Shown here in pieces: positions 22,781 to 34,447 of a DNA stretch of 64,000 bases (within the stretch, counting starts at the first letter, position 1; every line of letters begins with the position of its first letter). Below the pieces are notes generated by a model that made no database searches, had not been told where the DNA came from, and was given only the letters and a program-made list of their open reading frames with translations. The DNA comes from Poecilobothrus nobilitatus (lineage: Eukaryota > Arthropoda > Insecta > Diptera > Dolichopodidae): the NCBI GenBank assembly GCA_947095535.1, contig OX352773.1, forward strand, positions 257,757,590-257,821,589. The letters are read 5' to 3'. A program made the position numbers and the translations under genes.

Positions 22781-25690
22781 AATGATATGACAGTTAAAGA
22801 GTTATATGAGAAGTACAGAGACTTAGTAAAAAGAGAAATTAAACAGACTAAGAATGATTTCTATAATAACATCATACCTACTCATCCCCAGACGATTCTC
22901 GAAAACTATGGAATCTTTAGAAAAGATTAATGTAGTAATGATTAGATGCGTTTTAAGTGAAATTGACTACAATAACACTAAAATAACTAACTTTTTGGAA
23001 ATTTCAAATACAATGAATACATATTTCATAGATGTCACAAAAACTTTAAATATCTCAATAGAGTCTATTGATGAAAATTATTTAGCGTTATTTTCAAAAA
23101 ATGATCGAGGATTTAGTTTTAACATCCACCAATATAGAAGAAGTTAGAAATGCTATAGATACAACAAAGTTAGGTAGCGCAACTGGTTATGATAGTATAT
23201 TTTCTAAAATATTAAAGAAATTTTCCGATCAAATTAGCCCAGTCATAGTAAAATTTATAAATAATGCTTTAGAATCTGGTAGTTTTCCTACCATCTTGCT
23301 ACCGTTACACCTATAAATAATGCCGTCGGAAAAACAAATCCCTCAAACTACCGGCCAATATCAGTTTTAAGTTCTACGTCTAAAGTTTTTGAAAAAATAA
23401 TTAAAAGCAGAATAACCCACTTCATAAATGCAAATGGCATCTTGCATAAAGACCAATATAGCTTTGAGGTAAACTCTAACACTAGTGCCACTTGTTTAAC
23501 TCTAACCGATTTCATATAAAGGAGTATAGATGATGGAAAATATATTGCTTGTTTATTTTTGGACTTTCAAAAAGCTTTTGATTGCGTAGATTATTATATA
23601 CTTCTTTTCAAATTAAATCAATTAAAGTTCAAACCTAATCAATTAAATCTGTTCAGATCGTACCTATCTAATAGAAAGCAGCTTACCCGATGTATTGACA
23701 CATACAGCGGTATAAAATATATAAAAAAAGGTGTCCACCAAGGGTCCCCCCGATGTTATTTAAAATTTATATAGATAATATAGCCAGGCTAAAATTAAAA
23801 GGATCATTACAGCTTTTTGATGACGATGCAGTAATAAAATATTCTTCAGGTAGCGAACAATAAATAAGGGATTTAATCATACATAACTTGAATTTAATTG
23901 AGGAATGGCTGCTAAAAAACAGAATGTCATTAAATATTAACAAATCAAAAATTTTAATATTTAAAAATAAAATTATTAATTTCACTAGCTTTATCTATAA
24001 AAATATTCAAATTGACTTAGTAAAGAATTTTAACAACTTGGGACTTATTATCGATAGCAAACTTACGATGACAAGAACATATAAATCACATTATTAAGAA
24101 GATTGTTCCATATATTTTTATCTTAAAAAGATTAAGAAAATACTTTAATAAAAAAACCATTATATGTTATTTATATTCGTCCTATATTTGTTCAAATTTA
24201 ATCTACTTAAATCCCATATGGAGTAACACTTCACAAATCTATATAAAAATTTTAGATATAATACATAAAAGAGCAGTTAAAACAATTAATAATTTCCCAA
24301 ACAGATATCCCACAAACTTAAATTATTCGCCTAAATATTTAAGCTTTGAAAATATATGCAAGAGAGAAATGTATTTTCTAGCTTTTAAAATAGTTAACAA
24401 TTTAATTAAACACAAATTTTTAATAAATCGTAATTTTGGCAAACATAATTATAATACTAGGAACCGGAATAACTCTTATCTTTCTTTGTTCCGAACAAAG
24501 CAAAAAAAAAAAATTGTATATACAGGGTGTTTCGGACTCGATGGTCTTCCTAGAAATGGGTGATCGGGTATACCGAGACGAACAAAAAATTGTATTGGAA
24601 GGGGGGTCTATTCTGGACCCTTTTCGAGATATGAGGGGTTAAAGACTTTTTAGAGACTTTTCATAAAAAAATGTGCAACTTTTGAACGGTTTACTATAGA
24701 GAGATAAAAAAAAATGTATTTTATAGAATAAGTTGTTAGCTTTTATAAGTTTTATGCCCTAATGATTACATAACCCCAACAGTTACAAAGTTATGGAGGT
24801 TTAAAATGATTTAAAATGAAAAAAATATGTTTCAAACTCAATTTTCTTTTAAAACACCCTATATTTGGGGTACTTTTTATGGCATATTTCGAAACAACAG
24901 CTTTTCAAGCCCTATAATTAGTACCTAATAACTTCTTTTCTATCTCCAACCGTAAAGATAAGATTTTGAGATATAATAGAGTTGAGATATATATATATAT
25001 TGTCGTATAGATAGATTTTGAGATATAAAGAGTAGAAAAGTGTGATATAACACAGAAAATGTGTTAACACACCTTTCAAAATAACACACTTTTCTATTGT
25101 GATTGAAAACAACATAGCGATTGAAAATAACACACTTTTCTATTCTTTATATCTCAAAAACAGTTAGAGATAGAAAAGAAGTTATTATGTAATAATTGTA
25201 GGGCTTGAAAAACTGTCTCGAAATATGCTATAGGGCGTTTCAAAAGAAACTTGAGTTTGAAACATAATTTTTTTCACTTTAAATTATTTGAACCTTCATA
25301 ACTTTGTAACTGTTGGGTATATGGGGATTATTAATACTTTATAAGCTTATTAATATGAATTAAAGCTGACAACTTACTCTACAAAATTTATTTTGTTTTA
25401 TCTCTCTATGGCAAGCGGTTTAAAAGTTATAGATTTTTTTATGAAAAGTCGCTAAAAATCTTTAACCCTTCATATATCGAAAAGGGTCCAGAATAGACCC
25501 CCCCTTCCAGTACAATTTTTTGTTCGTCTCGGTATGCACGATCACCCATTTCAAGGAAGACCATCGAGTCGGAAACACCCTGTATATATGTAATAGTTTA
25601 AGGGTTTATAATAATCTAACAGATGAATTCAAAAATTTAACTTCCTACAGCTTATTTAAAAAGAAAATTAGAGTTTTTGCAGTAAACTAA
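22781..25690 (+). pseudogene. Jockey/CR1-like LINE ORF2 remnant, split by a foldback element
   Basis: A decayed reverse transcriptase gene, readable in several frames. In order: pre-RT linker (ELYEKYRDLVKREIKQTKND), PTNIEEV-like region, NYRPISVLSSTSKVFEKI (RT finger block), the A motif in FLDFQKAFDCVD (catalytic Asp present), GVHQGS (B motif, Pro lost), LQLFDDDAVI at about 23807-23830 where F/YADD is expected (Ala replaced by Asp), NLIEEWLLKNRMSLNINKSK, and a C-terminal tail. The tail is interrupted at 24522 by the foldback element and resumes at 25583 with VYNNLTDEFKN and a stop at 25690. The endonuclease is absent, so the copy was 5' truncated. It cannot be active. Confidence 0.75.
24523..25582. 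mobile_element. Foldback (palindromic) DNA element, 1.06 kb
   Basis: The whole segment is an imperfect palindrome centred near 25050. The ends are CAGGGTGTTTCGGACTCGAT on the left and ATCGAGTCGGAAACACCCTG on the right, and matching blocks continue inward for roughly 500 bp each side (GATCGGGTATACCGAGACGA opposite TCGTCTCGGTATGCACGATC; TCTATTCTGGACCC opposite GGGTCCAGAATAGA). It carries no open reading frame. TATATA flanks both ends, consistent with a TA (or TATA) target duplication. The LINE reading frame continues on both sides, proving insertion after the LINE. Superfamily is not certain; TA target and CAGGGTG ends suggest a Tc1/mariner-type relative. Confidence 0.8.
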
Positions 25691-27600
25691 TTAATAACAT
25701 AAAAATAAAAAAAAAACTAATATTTGAAAATATGGCTTTAAGAATAAATAATTATTTGATAATTAAAAAGGAAAATAAATTATTATTATTTAAGAAGAAA
25801 ATGAAATTTTGGAATTTTAAAATTGTTATAATTAATGATATATTTTTTTTTTTGATACTTATTCAACTATCTATACGACAATACAGCCACTTAATGGCTA
25901 GGTTCTAAAAATAAAATGATTATAATACAATAAAAATATATGTAAAAACCACTTAGTATGTAAATAAAAAAAATTTTAACAAAGAACAAAAAAAATAAAA
26001 AATTTTAAGAAGAACTTGAGATATACATATTTAAAAATACACTTTTTTTATATTTTGAGAGACTGAAGCTACGTAAAGGGAGGAGCTACCTAAAAACGTT
26101 GAGCGGAATAGTGGTCGTTTCACTCCTCTGTTGTACGATATTTTCCATATTTCCACCAAAACAACGTTATGAATGTCGTTCAAATAATTCTTTAAGTCTT
26201 TTCCTCTTTTCTTGTTGATGCAAGGACAGACGAAATTTTCTTCAATTTTAAGTAAACCCTATTTAATTAAACAAGATCATTTACTAATTCCATATTCTGA
26301 AAGAAATAATTTTTCTTAAAATTAATAATTTTGTTATTTAATGTAAATGTACAGAAAAGGCTTTTGTCATAATTAGGTTCTTTTACAAAATACATAATAC
26401 GTATATTAGATCCTAGAAAAATTAATTTATGAACTATCTTTGCTTAAAATTTTTCATTTACTTGTCTTTAAAAGGTATATAAAAGTTTTGTAAACATGAA
26501 CGGATGAACGGATGAACAAAGTGAAAATAAAAAGTTTATTTTTTCAAAAATTTTTAATAATGCGCTAAAAAAAAAGGACTTTCGTCACCTTAACCTTTTC
26601 TGCCAACCCTTTCAAATAAGTTAACGTAATGTATTTACTATGTTTTTTTTTTTTTTTTTTGTTTTTGGACTTTGTTAATAAAATTTTGGTCCTTTCTAAA
26701 TGTTTCCTTTCTAAATTCAATATCCTATGGCAAAATATTCCATTAAAAATTTCTAGTATTTTACAATATTTCCAATAAGTAATTTAATCACAATCATGTT
26801 GGAAAAAAATTTTCTCTTAAAGTTTAAAACAAAAAAGGACATAAACAAATCAATTTTTTTTTTTCATTTTCTTCTGTTCTATATAAAACGAAGGGATCAA
26901 ATTTTAGCAAAGAATTAAGATTTCAATTAAAAACACCTAAAGCTTAATGAATCTATAGATTTAAATATAAATAATAGTTATTGATTGAATTTGTTGTATA
27001 TTTTATTGTTTTGATAAGAATTTTTTAGAAAACAGAGAGAAAAAAATTTTTTTTTTAATGAACTGTAGAATGACAGGATTATAGTGATAGTATGGAAGGA
27101 TTTTACCGAGTTTCTAAACTATATATGTATAAAAGTGATTAAAAATGCTTATATTTTATAATCTTATGATTTTTAATTTTTTGATTTTTTTTTTATTTTG
27201 CTTAAAGGAGGATAACTTGAGAAAAATTTTTTTTTTTTTTGTTAATTTGTTTATTGATAATAAAGCATCCCTTTTCAAAAAAAAAAAAAAAAAATATTTG
27301 ACAGTTTTTTAATTTCCGAGATAGATGTTTTAATCGTTGTTTTGTTTTTATTTTTGCTAATTTGAGATGCTTATAGATAGCTATAGTAAATTAAATGCTA
27401 GTAAGAATATATACGTATATATTAGTTCCTTGAAATTTTAAAAATTTTGTATACATTTAGGATTTTATTGCTACCATTTAATTTAAAAAAAAAAATTTTT
27501 CATCCTGTCAAAATATTTTTGTGTATCTTAAAATAAAATATTAATATGATCAAAAGGAGTAAAATTCGATTTAAATTTATTTATGAGGTATAGATTTTAT
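25691..27600. other. AT-rich spacer
   Basis: No gene recognised. Contains several long T or A runs (for example 26644-26661, 27230-27242, 27280-27294). A less AT-rich patch at 26055-26190 has no open frame of note. Confidence 0.5.
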
Positions 27601-27802
27601 CACTAGGCCACCCATATTTTATTCGGTGGCCTAGTGGGTAAAAGCGTATAATATACGATGTAAACATCGAGGGAGTGTGGGTTGTGGAATCCCACACACG
27701 TCGTAAGAGTTATTCCCCCTTACGACATTTACAGCCACGCCTGATCAGGAAAGGCTGTGTAATTTGCTGTCCACATTTATGTGGCAGAGAAATGCATTAA
27801 AA
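27601..27802 (+). repeat. SINE-B reference copy with 5' snapback
   Basis: Head: GGTGGCCTAGTGGGTAAAAG (box-A-like TGGCCTAGTGG) at 27625, CGAGGGAGTGTGGGTTGTGG and GGAATCCC (degenerate box B). Body: CACGTCGTAAGAG, CCCCCTTACGAC, CAGCCACGCC, CAGGAAAGGCTGTG, CACATTTATGTGGCAG and an A tail. This is a tRNA-derived SINE of about 175 bp. The first 12 bases of the head are also present in inverted orientation immediately upstream (27601-27612), with a 12-base loop between, making a perfect 12-bp hairpin at the 5' junction. Confidence 0.65.
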
Positions 27803-29103
27803 AAAAAAATTATTTATATAGAATTTTTTAAAAAGGTCTCTTTTTTTGTTGTATAAAATAGACTGAATATTTTTAATAAAGGATATAATTGCAGAATAGT
27901 GTCATCACATCATTAATTAAAGTAAAAAATGAAATAATACTATGCAGTTTGAAGTTTATGCAAAAGAAAAAGTATACAGTTTTAGAATTAATTAACGGAG
28001 TAGTAGCTCCCATATAAAATAAAAATTGAATTTTAATATTTTTTTTCCCAATATGTATTATAAATGGTTGTTAGCTTTAATCCATATACCTATATAAAAA
28101 CAAATGTTTGTCTGTTTGTTTGTGATTTATTGACTCCTAAACTGTTCAGCCCATCATCATGCAAATTTGTATATAATGGTTTTTGGCACTATATATATTG
28201 TTAAATTAAGTTCTGAAATGGCTAAACAAGAATAAATATCAAAAAAAAACGTTCTTTTAAACATTTCTTCAGAGCAGAACTTAATTTCGCCCATCAAGGA
28301 AGAAATGACATTTGTTTTCGTCACAACCTTACAGCCTTGCAATCAAAACTCTATACCATAAGGCAAAACAAATTAAAATCTCACAGAATCTTCAATTTCT
28401 TTGGGTCAAGGACAGCGAAATATATTTACGAAAACAAAACAATAGTAAAGTATTCAAACTTTTTTCTTTTAATGATATTAAATTTGTTACAAAAAAGTTT
28501 TAACATTACATATTAATATACTTAAATTTAAACTTAATTTTTTTTTTTTTTTTTTTCAAATAATCAATTTATAATTTTGAGTAGCTTTAAAAATAGCTTT
28601 CAGCCTCAATTTTATAATATTATATTAATATTGGCATACTTTTTTTTCAAATTTATCAAATAATTTTAATTAACCTAACACTAAAAGTTGAAATATTTTT
28701 AATACATTTAATGACATTAAATTTTTACACATTGCAGACTAATTTAATTTTCTGTTTTTAATGTTAATTTGTTTTTTTAATATTACAAACTAATATAATT
28801 AAGTTTAATACTATTGATAATTTAATTTCATATAATTTTTTTTTATTCGTATACCTAATAACTTTATTGACTTAATTAATTTCACAAATAACATTTACCT
28901 TAATATCTACAATCTTACAATATTATTTACATATTTTTGCTTTTTTTTTCAAGTTACACCTTACACCCTTTTTCTAAAATTAAACATTATAATATTAAAT
29001 TTTTCAATTTTATATTTTAAAAATAAAAAAAAAAAAACAAATTTACTTATTCTATCGACAAAATTATAAATGTTTAAATATGACATACGTCTTATTTATG
29101 TTA
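27803..29103. other. AT-rich spacer
   Basis: No gene recognised. 28080-28190 (TTTGTCTGTTTGTTTGTG then GACTCCTAAACTGTTCAGCC) resembles a kind of degenerate dispersed repeat common in arthropod genomes; this is only an impression. Confidence 0.45.
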
Positions 29104-29299
29104 TATAGCATTTTCAAATTAAATGAAACCTTTTGCAATTATAATGAAACCTTTTGCAAAACTAATGAAACCTTTTGCAAATATAATGAAACCTTTTGCA
29201 AAAATAGTGAAACTTTTTTTAAATCAAATGAAACTATTTTCAAAATAAAAGAAACTATTTTTTATTCAAATGAAACTTTGTTCAAATTAAATGAAACTT
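29104..29299 (+). repeat. Left TIR: nine 21-bp units
   Basis: Built of a repeated unit close to AATGAAACCTTTTGCAAAA plus two variable bases. Outer units keep CCTTTTGC; inner units drift to CTATTTTC and CTTTGTTC. The array length in codons (7) makes a fortuitous repeating NETFCKx frame that is not a gene. Confidence 0.85.
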
Positions 29300-29867
29300 A
29301 AAATTGCATTTCAAGCACCAAACAATTAAATAAAACAAAATTTCAAAAATTAACGAATGAAGTATGTATTATATAAAAAATAATATCATTTAGATCTTCG
29401 GAGAGAAATTTTAATGTAATATGATTCATGTTTTTCGTACATACTGTGAATTCAAATATTCAATTTCACATTGAGTTTTGCTTTTATTTTGAAATATATA
29501 TATATATACTTGAATTTTGTTAGAATTTAGAAATTAATATGTGTAGAAGTTTTTAATTTATAAACAAAAAAATTATAATATGAAAAAGAAATAAAAAAAA
29601 TAAAAAATTCTTATTTTGTCTTCTTAATATCTTTATTTTATTTTTTTCCTATTTTATGGAGAAAGCCAAAATTAAATTAAAACTTGTTTCTGATAAAATA
29701 AAACCATGTGATATTTTCTATTATGTATTGTATAAGTTATTGTTGTTTATTAACTTTTGTATACCTACCTCTACATAATCATAACAATTTTTTTTTTGTA
29801 AAAACCATCTGTTTTCTTATCTATGCATTTAATGCAATCATTCTTATGTTCTGATTTCAATGATCAA

Positions 29868-30115
29868 TTAATTTTTGAATCAGTTTGATAATAAATTTAT
29901 TGTAATTAGTTATATAATTAATTCTTTTTATTATTCTTTATTTTCAAAATAAAATTATTTTCATAAAATGAATGAAGATCTTAGTTCTGGAAGCTTAATT
30001 GGTATTGAATTAGTTTGATTATAAATTTATTGTAACTAGTTTAATAATTAATTTTTTTTATTACTTTAAATTTTAAAATAATATTTTTTTCATAAAATGA
30101 ACGAAGATTTTAGTT
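29868..30115 (+). repeat. Tandem duplication of the transposase leader and start
   Basis: About 125 bp ending in AAAATGAATGAAGATCTTAG is repeated directly, ending in AAAATGAACGAAGATTTTAG. The duplicated part includes GTTTGAT.ATAAATTTATTG and the first codons of the transposase. The first copy reads only about 15 codons before a stop, so the second copy at 30097 is taken as the gene start. Confidence 0.7.
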
Positions 30116-31263
30116 CTGGTAGCTCAGATTACTGGCAACCTAGTCAAGAAAATTTAGATGAGAAAAGTGTGAAAGATGAACAATCTATTAGAGAAAGACC
30201 TAATTTACGACGCGAACGCAGAAAAATAGGAAAGTACTCAAAAGTAACGAAGGATATGAAACTTCTTTTCATATAATTTTATAAACTTCTTTTCGAAGTT
30301 TATAAAATTATATGAAGAAGGAAAAACTATTTCTGAAGCTGCTACACTAACTTCAATTAATATGAATACAGCAAAAACTATTTTGTCACGCTTTAAAAAA
30401 AATAACGAAGTTTTAGCGGAAAAAAAAAGAGGAGGAAATCGTATGAAAAAATCTACACCTGATATGCTTGAATTCATTGAGACCATCGTAGAAAGTTACT
30501 CTTCAAAACATAAAAAAAAAAACTATTTGAAGAAAAAAATATAGTAGTTTCGATGTCAACGGTTTTTAATTGCTTAAAAGAAATGAAAATAACCTTAAAA
30601 ATGGCTTCTATTGAACTGGATAAAATGAATGATGCTAGAACACTAAGTTTAAGAAAAATGTATGCCACAGAATTTAGTCAATGGGCCCCACAACAAAGGG
30701 AAAAAATTATATTTATAGACGAATGCGGATTTAACCTCCATATCCGTAGATCGCATGCCCGCTCTAAAGTCGGAACTAGAGCTCATGTTGTGGTGCCAAC
30801 TATACGGGGGCGAAATGTATCGTTAATTGCGGCAATTAATACTTGCGGTGTCGTTCACCATAAAATAATAAATAATGGCAGTGTAAATGCAGATCGTTTC
30901 AAGACATTTTTGTTAGAACTTTTAGAAAAAATTGGTACCACTGCAAACTTGTTAAATTGTTTTTTGGTTATGGATAATGCACAAATCTATAAAGGAAGAG
31001 CAATTCAAGAAATAATTATGGACAATGGATGCATTTTAAAATTTTTACCGCCGTATTCACCAATGCTCAATCCTATTGAAAAAGCATTCTCCAAAATAAA
31101 AACTTATGCCCGTTCAATATTAAGCGATGGTGAAAACGAACACAGCCTTTCACATGTAATTAATCAAAGTGTGAATCAACTTATATCAAGCGACTGCTCT
31201 AATTATGTAATGGACATAGTATTTACAATTCCGCAAGCTTTGGAAGGTTTACCACTACATTAA
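30097..31263 (+). pseudogene. Tc1/mariner-type (DD34E) transposase, inactivated
   Basis: Starts with MNEDFSSGSSDYW and a charged N-terminus, then a helix-turn-helix-like part (LYEEGKTISEAATLTSINM), then the DDE domain. Catalytic residues are visible: first Asp in IIFIDECGFN, second Asp in LVMDNAQIY, and Glu in YSPMLNPIEKAFSKIK, 34 residues after the second Asp, hence DD34E. Family members cut and paste at TA sites. Breaks: a small inverted duplication at 30262-30320 introduces a stop after about 60 codons, and a shift at the A-run near 30515-30525 separates the HTH part from the catalytic part, which is open from 30553. The catalytic half looks otherwise intact, suggesting fairly recent death. 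Confidence 0.85.
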
Positions 31264-31400
31264 AGAATTTTAGTATAAAGTATAGAATTTTTGTATAAAT
31301 TAATTTATTTTTTGTTTGAAATGTATTAAATTTTTGTAAAAATATGAAGTATTAGAATTTAATTTTAATTTTTAAAATTTTATTATAATATTTAATTTTT

Positions 31401-31617
31401 AAGTTTCATTTAATTTGAACAAAGTTTTATTTCAATAAAAAATAGTTTCTTTTATTTTGAAAATAGTTTCATTTGATTTAAAAAAAGTTTAACTATATTT
31501 GCAAAAGGTTTCATTATATTTGCAAATTGTTTCATTATATTAGCAAAAAGTTTCATTATAATTGCAAAAGGTTTCATTAGTTTTGCAAAAGGTTTCATTT
31601 AATTTGAAAATGCTATA
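31401..31617 (-). repeat. Right TIR: ten 21-bp units
   Basis: Reverse complement of the left TIR, but 217 bp against 196 bp: exactly one 21-bp unit longer. Inner units match the left arm unit by unit; the extra copy lies among the outer CCTTTTGC-type units. Confidence 0.85.
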
Positions 31618-31935
31618 TATAATATGTACATATCTAATTTTTTCTTTTATGTCAAGAATGGAATCAGCTGATACAATTAACATCAATATTCTTCTAAGAA
31701 TTAAATATTTTGCAGATGTCAACAACAATTTAATGAATGTAGAATACAAACAAAATCTTATCTATTATCTATTTAAATATACAAAGTGTACGAAAAAAAT
31801 GATATGATCTTAAAACATTAATTAATTCTTAAAATTGTAAAATATACATAATTGTGTTCTTACGGTTAAATATGGTTAAATGAATCGGAAAATAATTTTC
31901 TTAATTTACCGGGGTAAAATGCATATTTTTCAAAA
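31618..31935. other. Spacer, nothing recognised
   Basis: About 300 bp with a 49-codon open stretch at 31659-31807 (MESADTININILLRIKYF) that resembles no family I know and is not called a gene. Confidence 0.4.
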
Positions 31936-32760
31936 CGTGAAGATTGTTATGGAGGTGCTGCATTTTACGTAGATTGTAGAATAAATAGTAATTTTATTTT
32001 TGAAGAAAATTTTGAACACTCAAACATTTTAGCAATTAATTTGATTAAACAAAATATTAATATTTTTTCTATTATAAATCATATAAAACTTCTATAAATA
32101 ATTTTACATCTAAAACAAAAAAAAAGAAATAACAAATAAATACAAACACTCAATAATTCTAGGTGATTTTAATTTAGATTTGCTAGCTGAAAATATTAAC
32201 TACATTAAAAACTATTCTATAAAAAATACTCTGTTTAGTAATTGGGTACGTAATTCTTAATAAAAAATCAGTACATTATGACACAAGAATTCGTAATCTA
32301 ATAACTCATGGACTATAATCGATCATTTTATAACAGATATTTTAGATACTTATATTTCCGACCATCAATTATTTTTTATAAGTATAAGTTCAAAAATAGA
32401 AATAGAAAAAGAAAAAAACAAGAAAAGTTAAAAATTTCCTAAATAATGAAAAAATAATCAATGATAGAATTTGGAGAAACCTAGATTCAATACCAAATTT
32501 TGATAATTTGGTGAAAAATTTAACTATGATTATAGCAAACAATACTGAAACTATTCCGGTAAAAAACAAAAAAAAAAATATGTGGATGAATGAGGAAATA
32601 GAAATAGCTATTAAAACACGGGATTCCTTCCTTAAATTCTGAAAAAAGTACACAGAAAATCCTCATGTTAAAAATCTGTTTTATATATAAAAAAAAGTTA
32701 AGAATCTTATAGATCAGGCAAAAATCAATTACTGTTCTACTTAAAACGTGCAAGTTATGT
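31936..32760 (+). pseudogene. LINE endonuclease and pre-RT remnant (5' half of a split Jockey/CR1-like LINE)
   Basis: Readable in pieces with several stops and shifts. The first piece (from 31939) reads CYGGAAFYVDCRINS and SNILAINLIKQNINIFSI, as in AP-type endonucleases of LINEs. Next comes ILGDFNLDLLAENINY at about 32157, the GDFN motif that carries catalytic Asp and Asn. Then HFITDIL and ISDHQLFFISI (about 32322-32390), the SDH motif of the same fold. Finally WMNEEIEIAIKTRDSFLKF and LFYI.KKVKNLIDQAKINY, the linker before RT, which parallels the linker at 22781. The RT part follows at 35740 after a degraded Gypsy element, so the two are best read as one LINE copy split by it. Confidence 0.65.
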
Positions 32761-32889
32761 ATAAGAAATAACCTAATATTGAAAAAGGATATTATTTAAA
32801 TACAAATCCAATAGATAATATTGATACAGATATAAATAGAATTAGAAATTTAACAGATAACAATTTTAATAATATTTTAAAGGCCATTT

Positions 32890-33217
32890 CGGTCTAAACT
32901 AATGAAATATAATTATATTAAATATTTTAAGAACAGATGTTTAGGATTGTAATTTTTTATGTGAAAGTAAAAGATAAGTTTGGTTTAAAGATCCTCTGTT
33001 CTTATAAGTAAAAGAAGTTCTAGAGAAGTATTTAAAGATAAGATTATATAAGATTATATTTCTATTGGTCATTAAGTAATAAATATTGTAATTTCCTATT
33101 GGCTAGTTAATAATAAGACAGAAATGTAAATAATTTGTATTAACGAAAATAGATTATGTTTTAATTGTAAAAAATAAAATAATTATTTTTTTTAATCAAG
33201 TTCATTAACGAATAACA
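32890..33217 (+). repeat. Probable 5' LTR
   Basis: AT-rich DNA with no coding capacity, directly before the primer-binding site. A poly(A)-signal-like AAAATAAAATAA occurs at about 33169. It is inferred from position; with no second LTR to compare, the left boundary is a guess. Confidence 0.4.
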
Positions 33218-33221
33218 AAAT

Positions 33222-33239
33222 TTGCGCAGTTGGTAGGAT
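33222..33239 (+). other. Primer-binding site (tRNA-Ser-like)
   Basis: TTGCGCAGTTGGTAGGAT resembles TGGCGCAGTCGG.AGGAT, the complement of a tRNA-Ser 3' end used by the 17.6/297 branch of Gypsy elements (from general knowledge). It sits just after the LTR-like leader and about 400 bp before gag, as expected. Confidence 0.55.
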
Positions 33240-33637
33240 AATTCTAAAACGGATTATCCAGTGAAAATAAATCGTAATCGGTAAATAACAAGAACTTATT
33301 TACGACCGTTTAATTTTATAAAAACTCGAAAAATTTAAATAAATTAAAAAAATTTAATAAAATTGTTAACATCGATAATAAAAACATTTAGTGAAGTGTT
33401 TGAGAACTATACTGAAAAATATTAAATATTAATTAAAGAAAAGTGGAAAACAACGAGTAGATAAAATATACTTGCAGAAACAAAACTTAATTTAGTTTAA
33501 GATAAGCACTAAATAAAATTCTTGATTAAAAAATAATAATAATAAATAAGAGTGAACAACGAAGAGCTTAAAGAAAAAATATAAATAATATTCGCTCGCA
33601 GAAACAAACTTTATATTTTAATTAAAACAATAAATTA

Positions 33638-34447
33638 ATGAACAAATACGACGTGAGTCGCAAAATAAACATGGCAGAAACACCTGAACAACAATCACTC
33701 CAAGCTCACCATCAACGTTTAATACAACATCAGATAGCTAACTTAACCGTGGTCTTTCAAAATGTAAGGTCCCAAAACAATTTAAATCATAATCAACCAA
33801 GAAATATTATGAAAGAAATTAGTTACATGTCCATATTCAAAGGATGTAACGAAATAAGTATAAATTCTTTTATATCTAGTGCTGAGTATCATCTTTCAAC
33901 TGTAACAGATCCAGATCAAAAGAAACAAATGACCAGAGCTATATTCTATGAAAAAATTCAAGGATATTAAGATGAAATTCAAGATATTAAGTATAAGTCA
34001 GATGAAGTTAATATATATTATAAAAATAATTAGTGCATAGATTTAAGCAATTTAGATAGTATTCTAATTAATATAGTAAAAGATATTACACAAGGGGTAT
34101 TATTAGATAAAATTTATGAAATAAAAGAGTTAGGTAGTATAATAGAAATAATGAGAAAAAGATATGATTTGAAGATTCGTGTATCAGAAACGAATATAAA
34201 AACGGTAGTAATTTTAACAAAAACTGAAGTAGGAATTATAATTTCAGATCGCAAAATAAAAATAATAATAATAATTCAGGGCCGTTTAGAAATAGCTATA
34301 ATAATAATAATAATAATAATAATAAAGGAAATAATAGAAATAATTATGAATATTTTAGGCAATATAATAATCATAATAATAACTTTCAAAATAATAATTT
34401 TAAAAATAATTATGATAATAAATATACAAATTTAGGATTAGGTATAT
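33638..34447 (+). pseudogene. Gypsy-type gag remnant
   Basis: The first 110 codons are open and contain a capsid-like stretch (FKGCNEISINSFISSAEYHL, then DQKKQMTRAIFYEKIQG), typical of Gag of 17.6-like Gypsy elements. After a stop at 33970 the frame is broken. At 34190-34440 a frame rich in Asn and Arg (repeated AAT codons) corresponds to a nucleocapsid-like tail; read in another frame the same AATAAT tract gives a false Ile-rich protein. There is no CCHC knuckle. Broken and not functional. Confidence 0.6.

Larger units (their letters stand above)
29104..31617 (+). mobile_element. Tc1/mariner-type DNA transposon with repeat-array TIRs
   Basis: A 2.5-kb element bounded by long inverted repeats (29104-29299 and 31401-31617) with a broken transposase gene between them. 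Both outer ends read TATAGCATTTTCAAATTAAA inward, and TA dinucleotides flank the ends as expected for TA-targeting elements. Inside, the 29300-30096 part is non-coding AT-rich DNA with a tandem duplication. The match of the two arms, down to the order of variant repeat units near the inner edge, shows they evolved as one element. It is inactive because the transposase is broken. Confidence 0.8.

Noticed and set aside
29080..29301. Open frame with a repeating NETFCKx pattern
   Set aside because: It is the 21-bp repeat of the transposon TIR read in frame; the other TIR gives the same on the opposite strand. No start context and no known protein. Not a CRISPR array either: there are no unique spacers.
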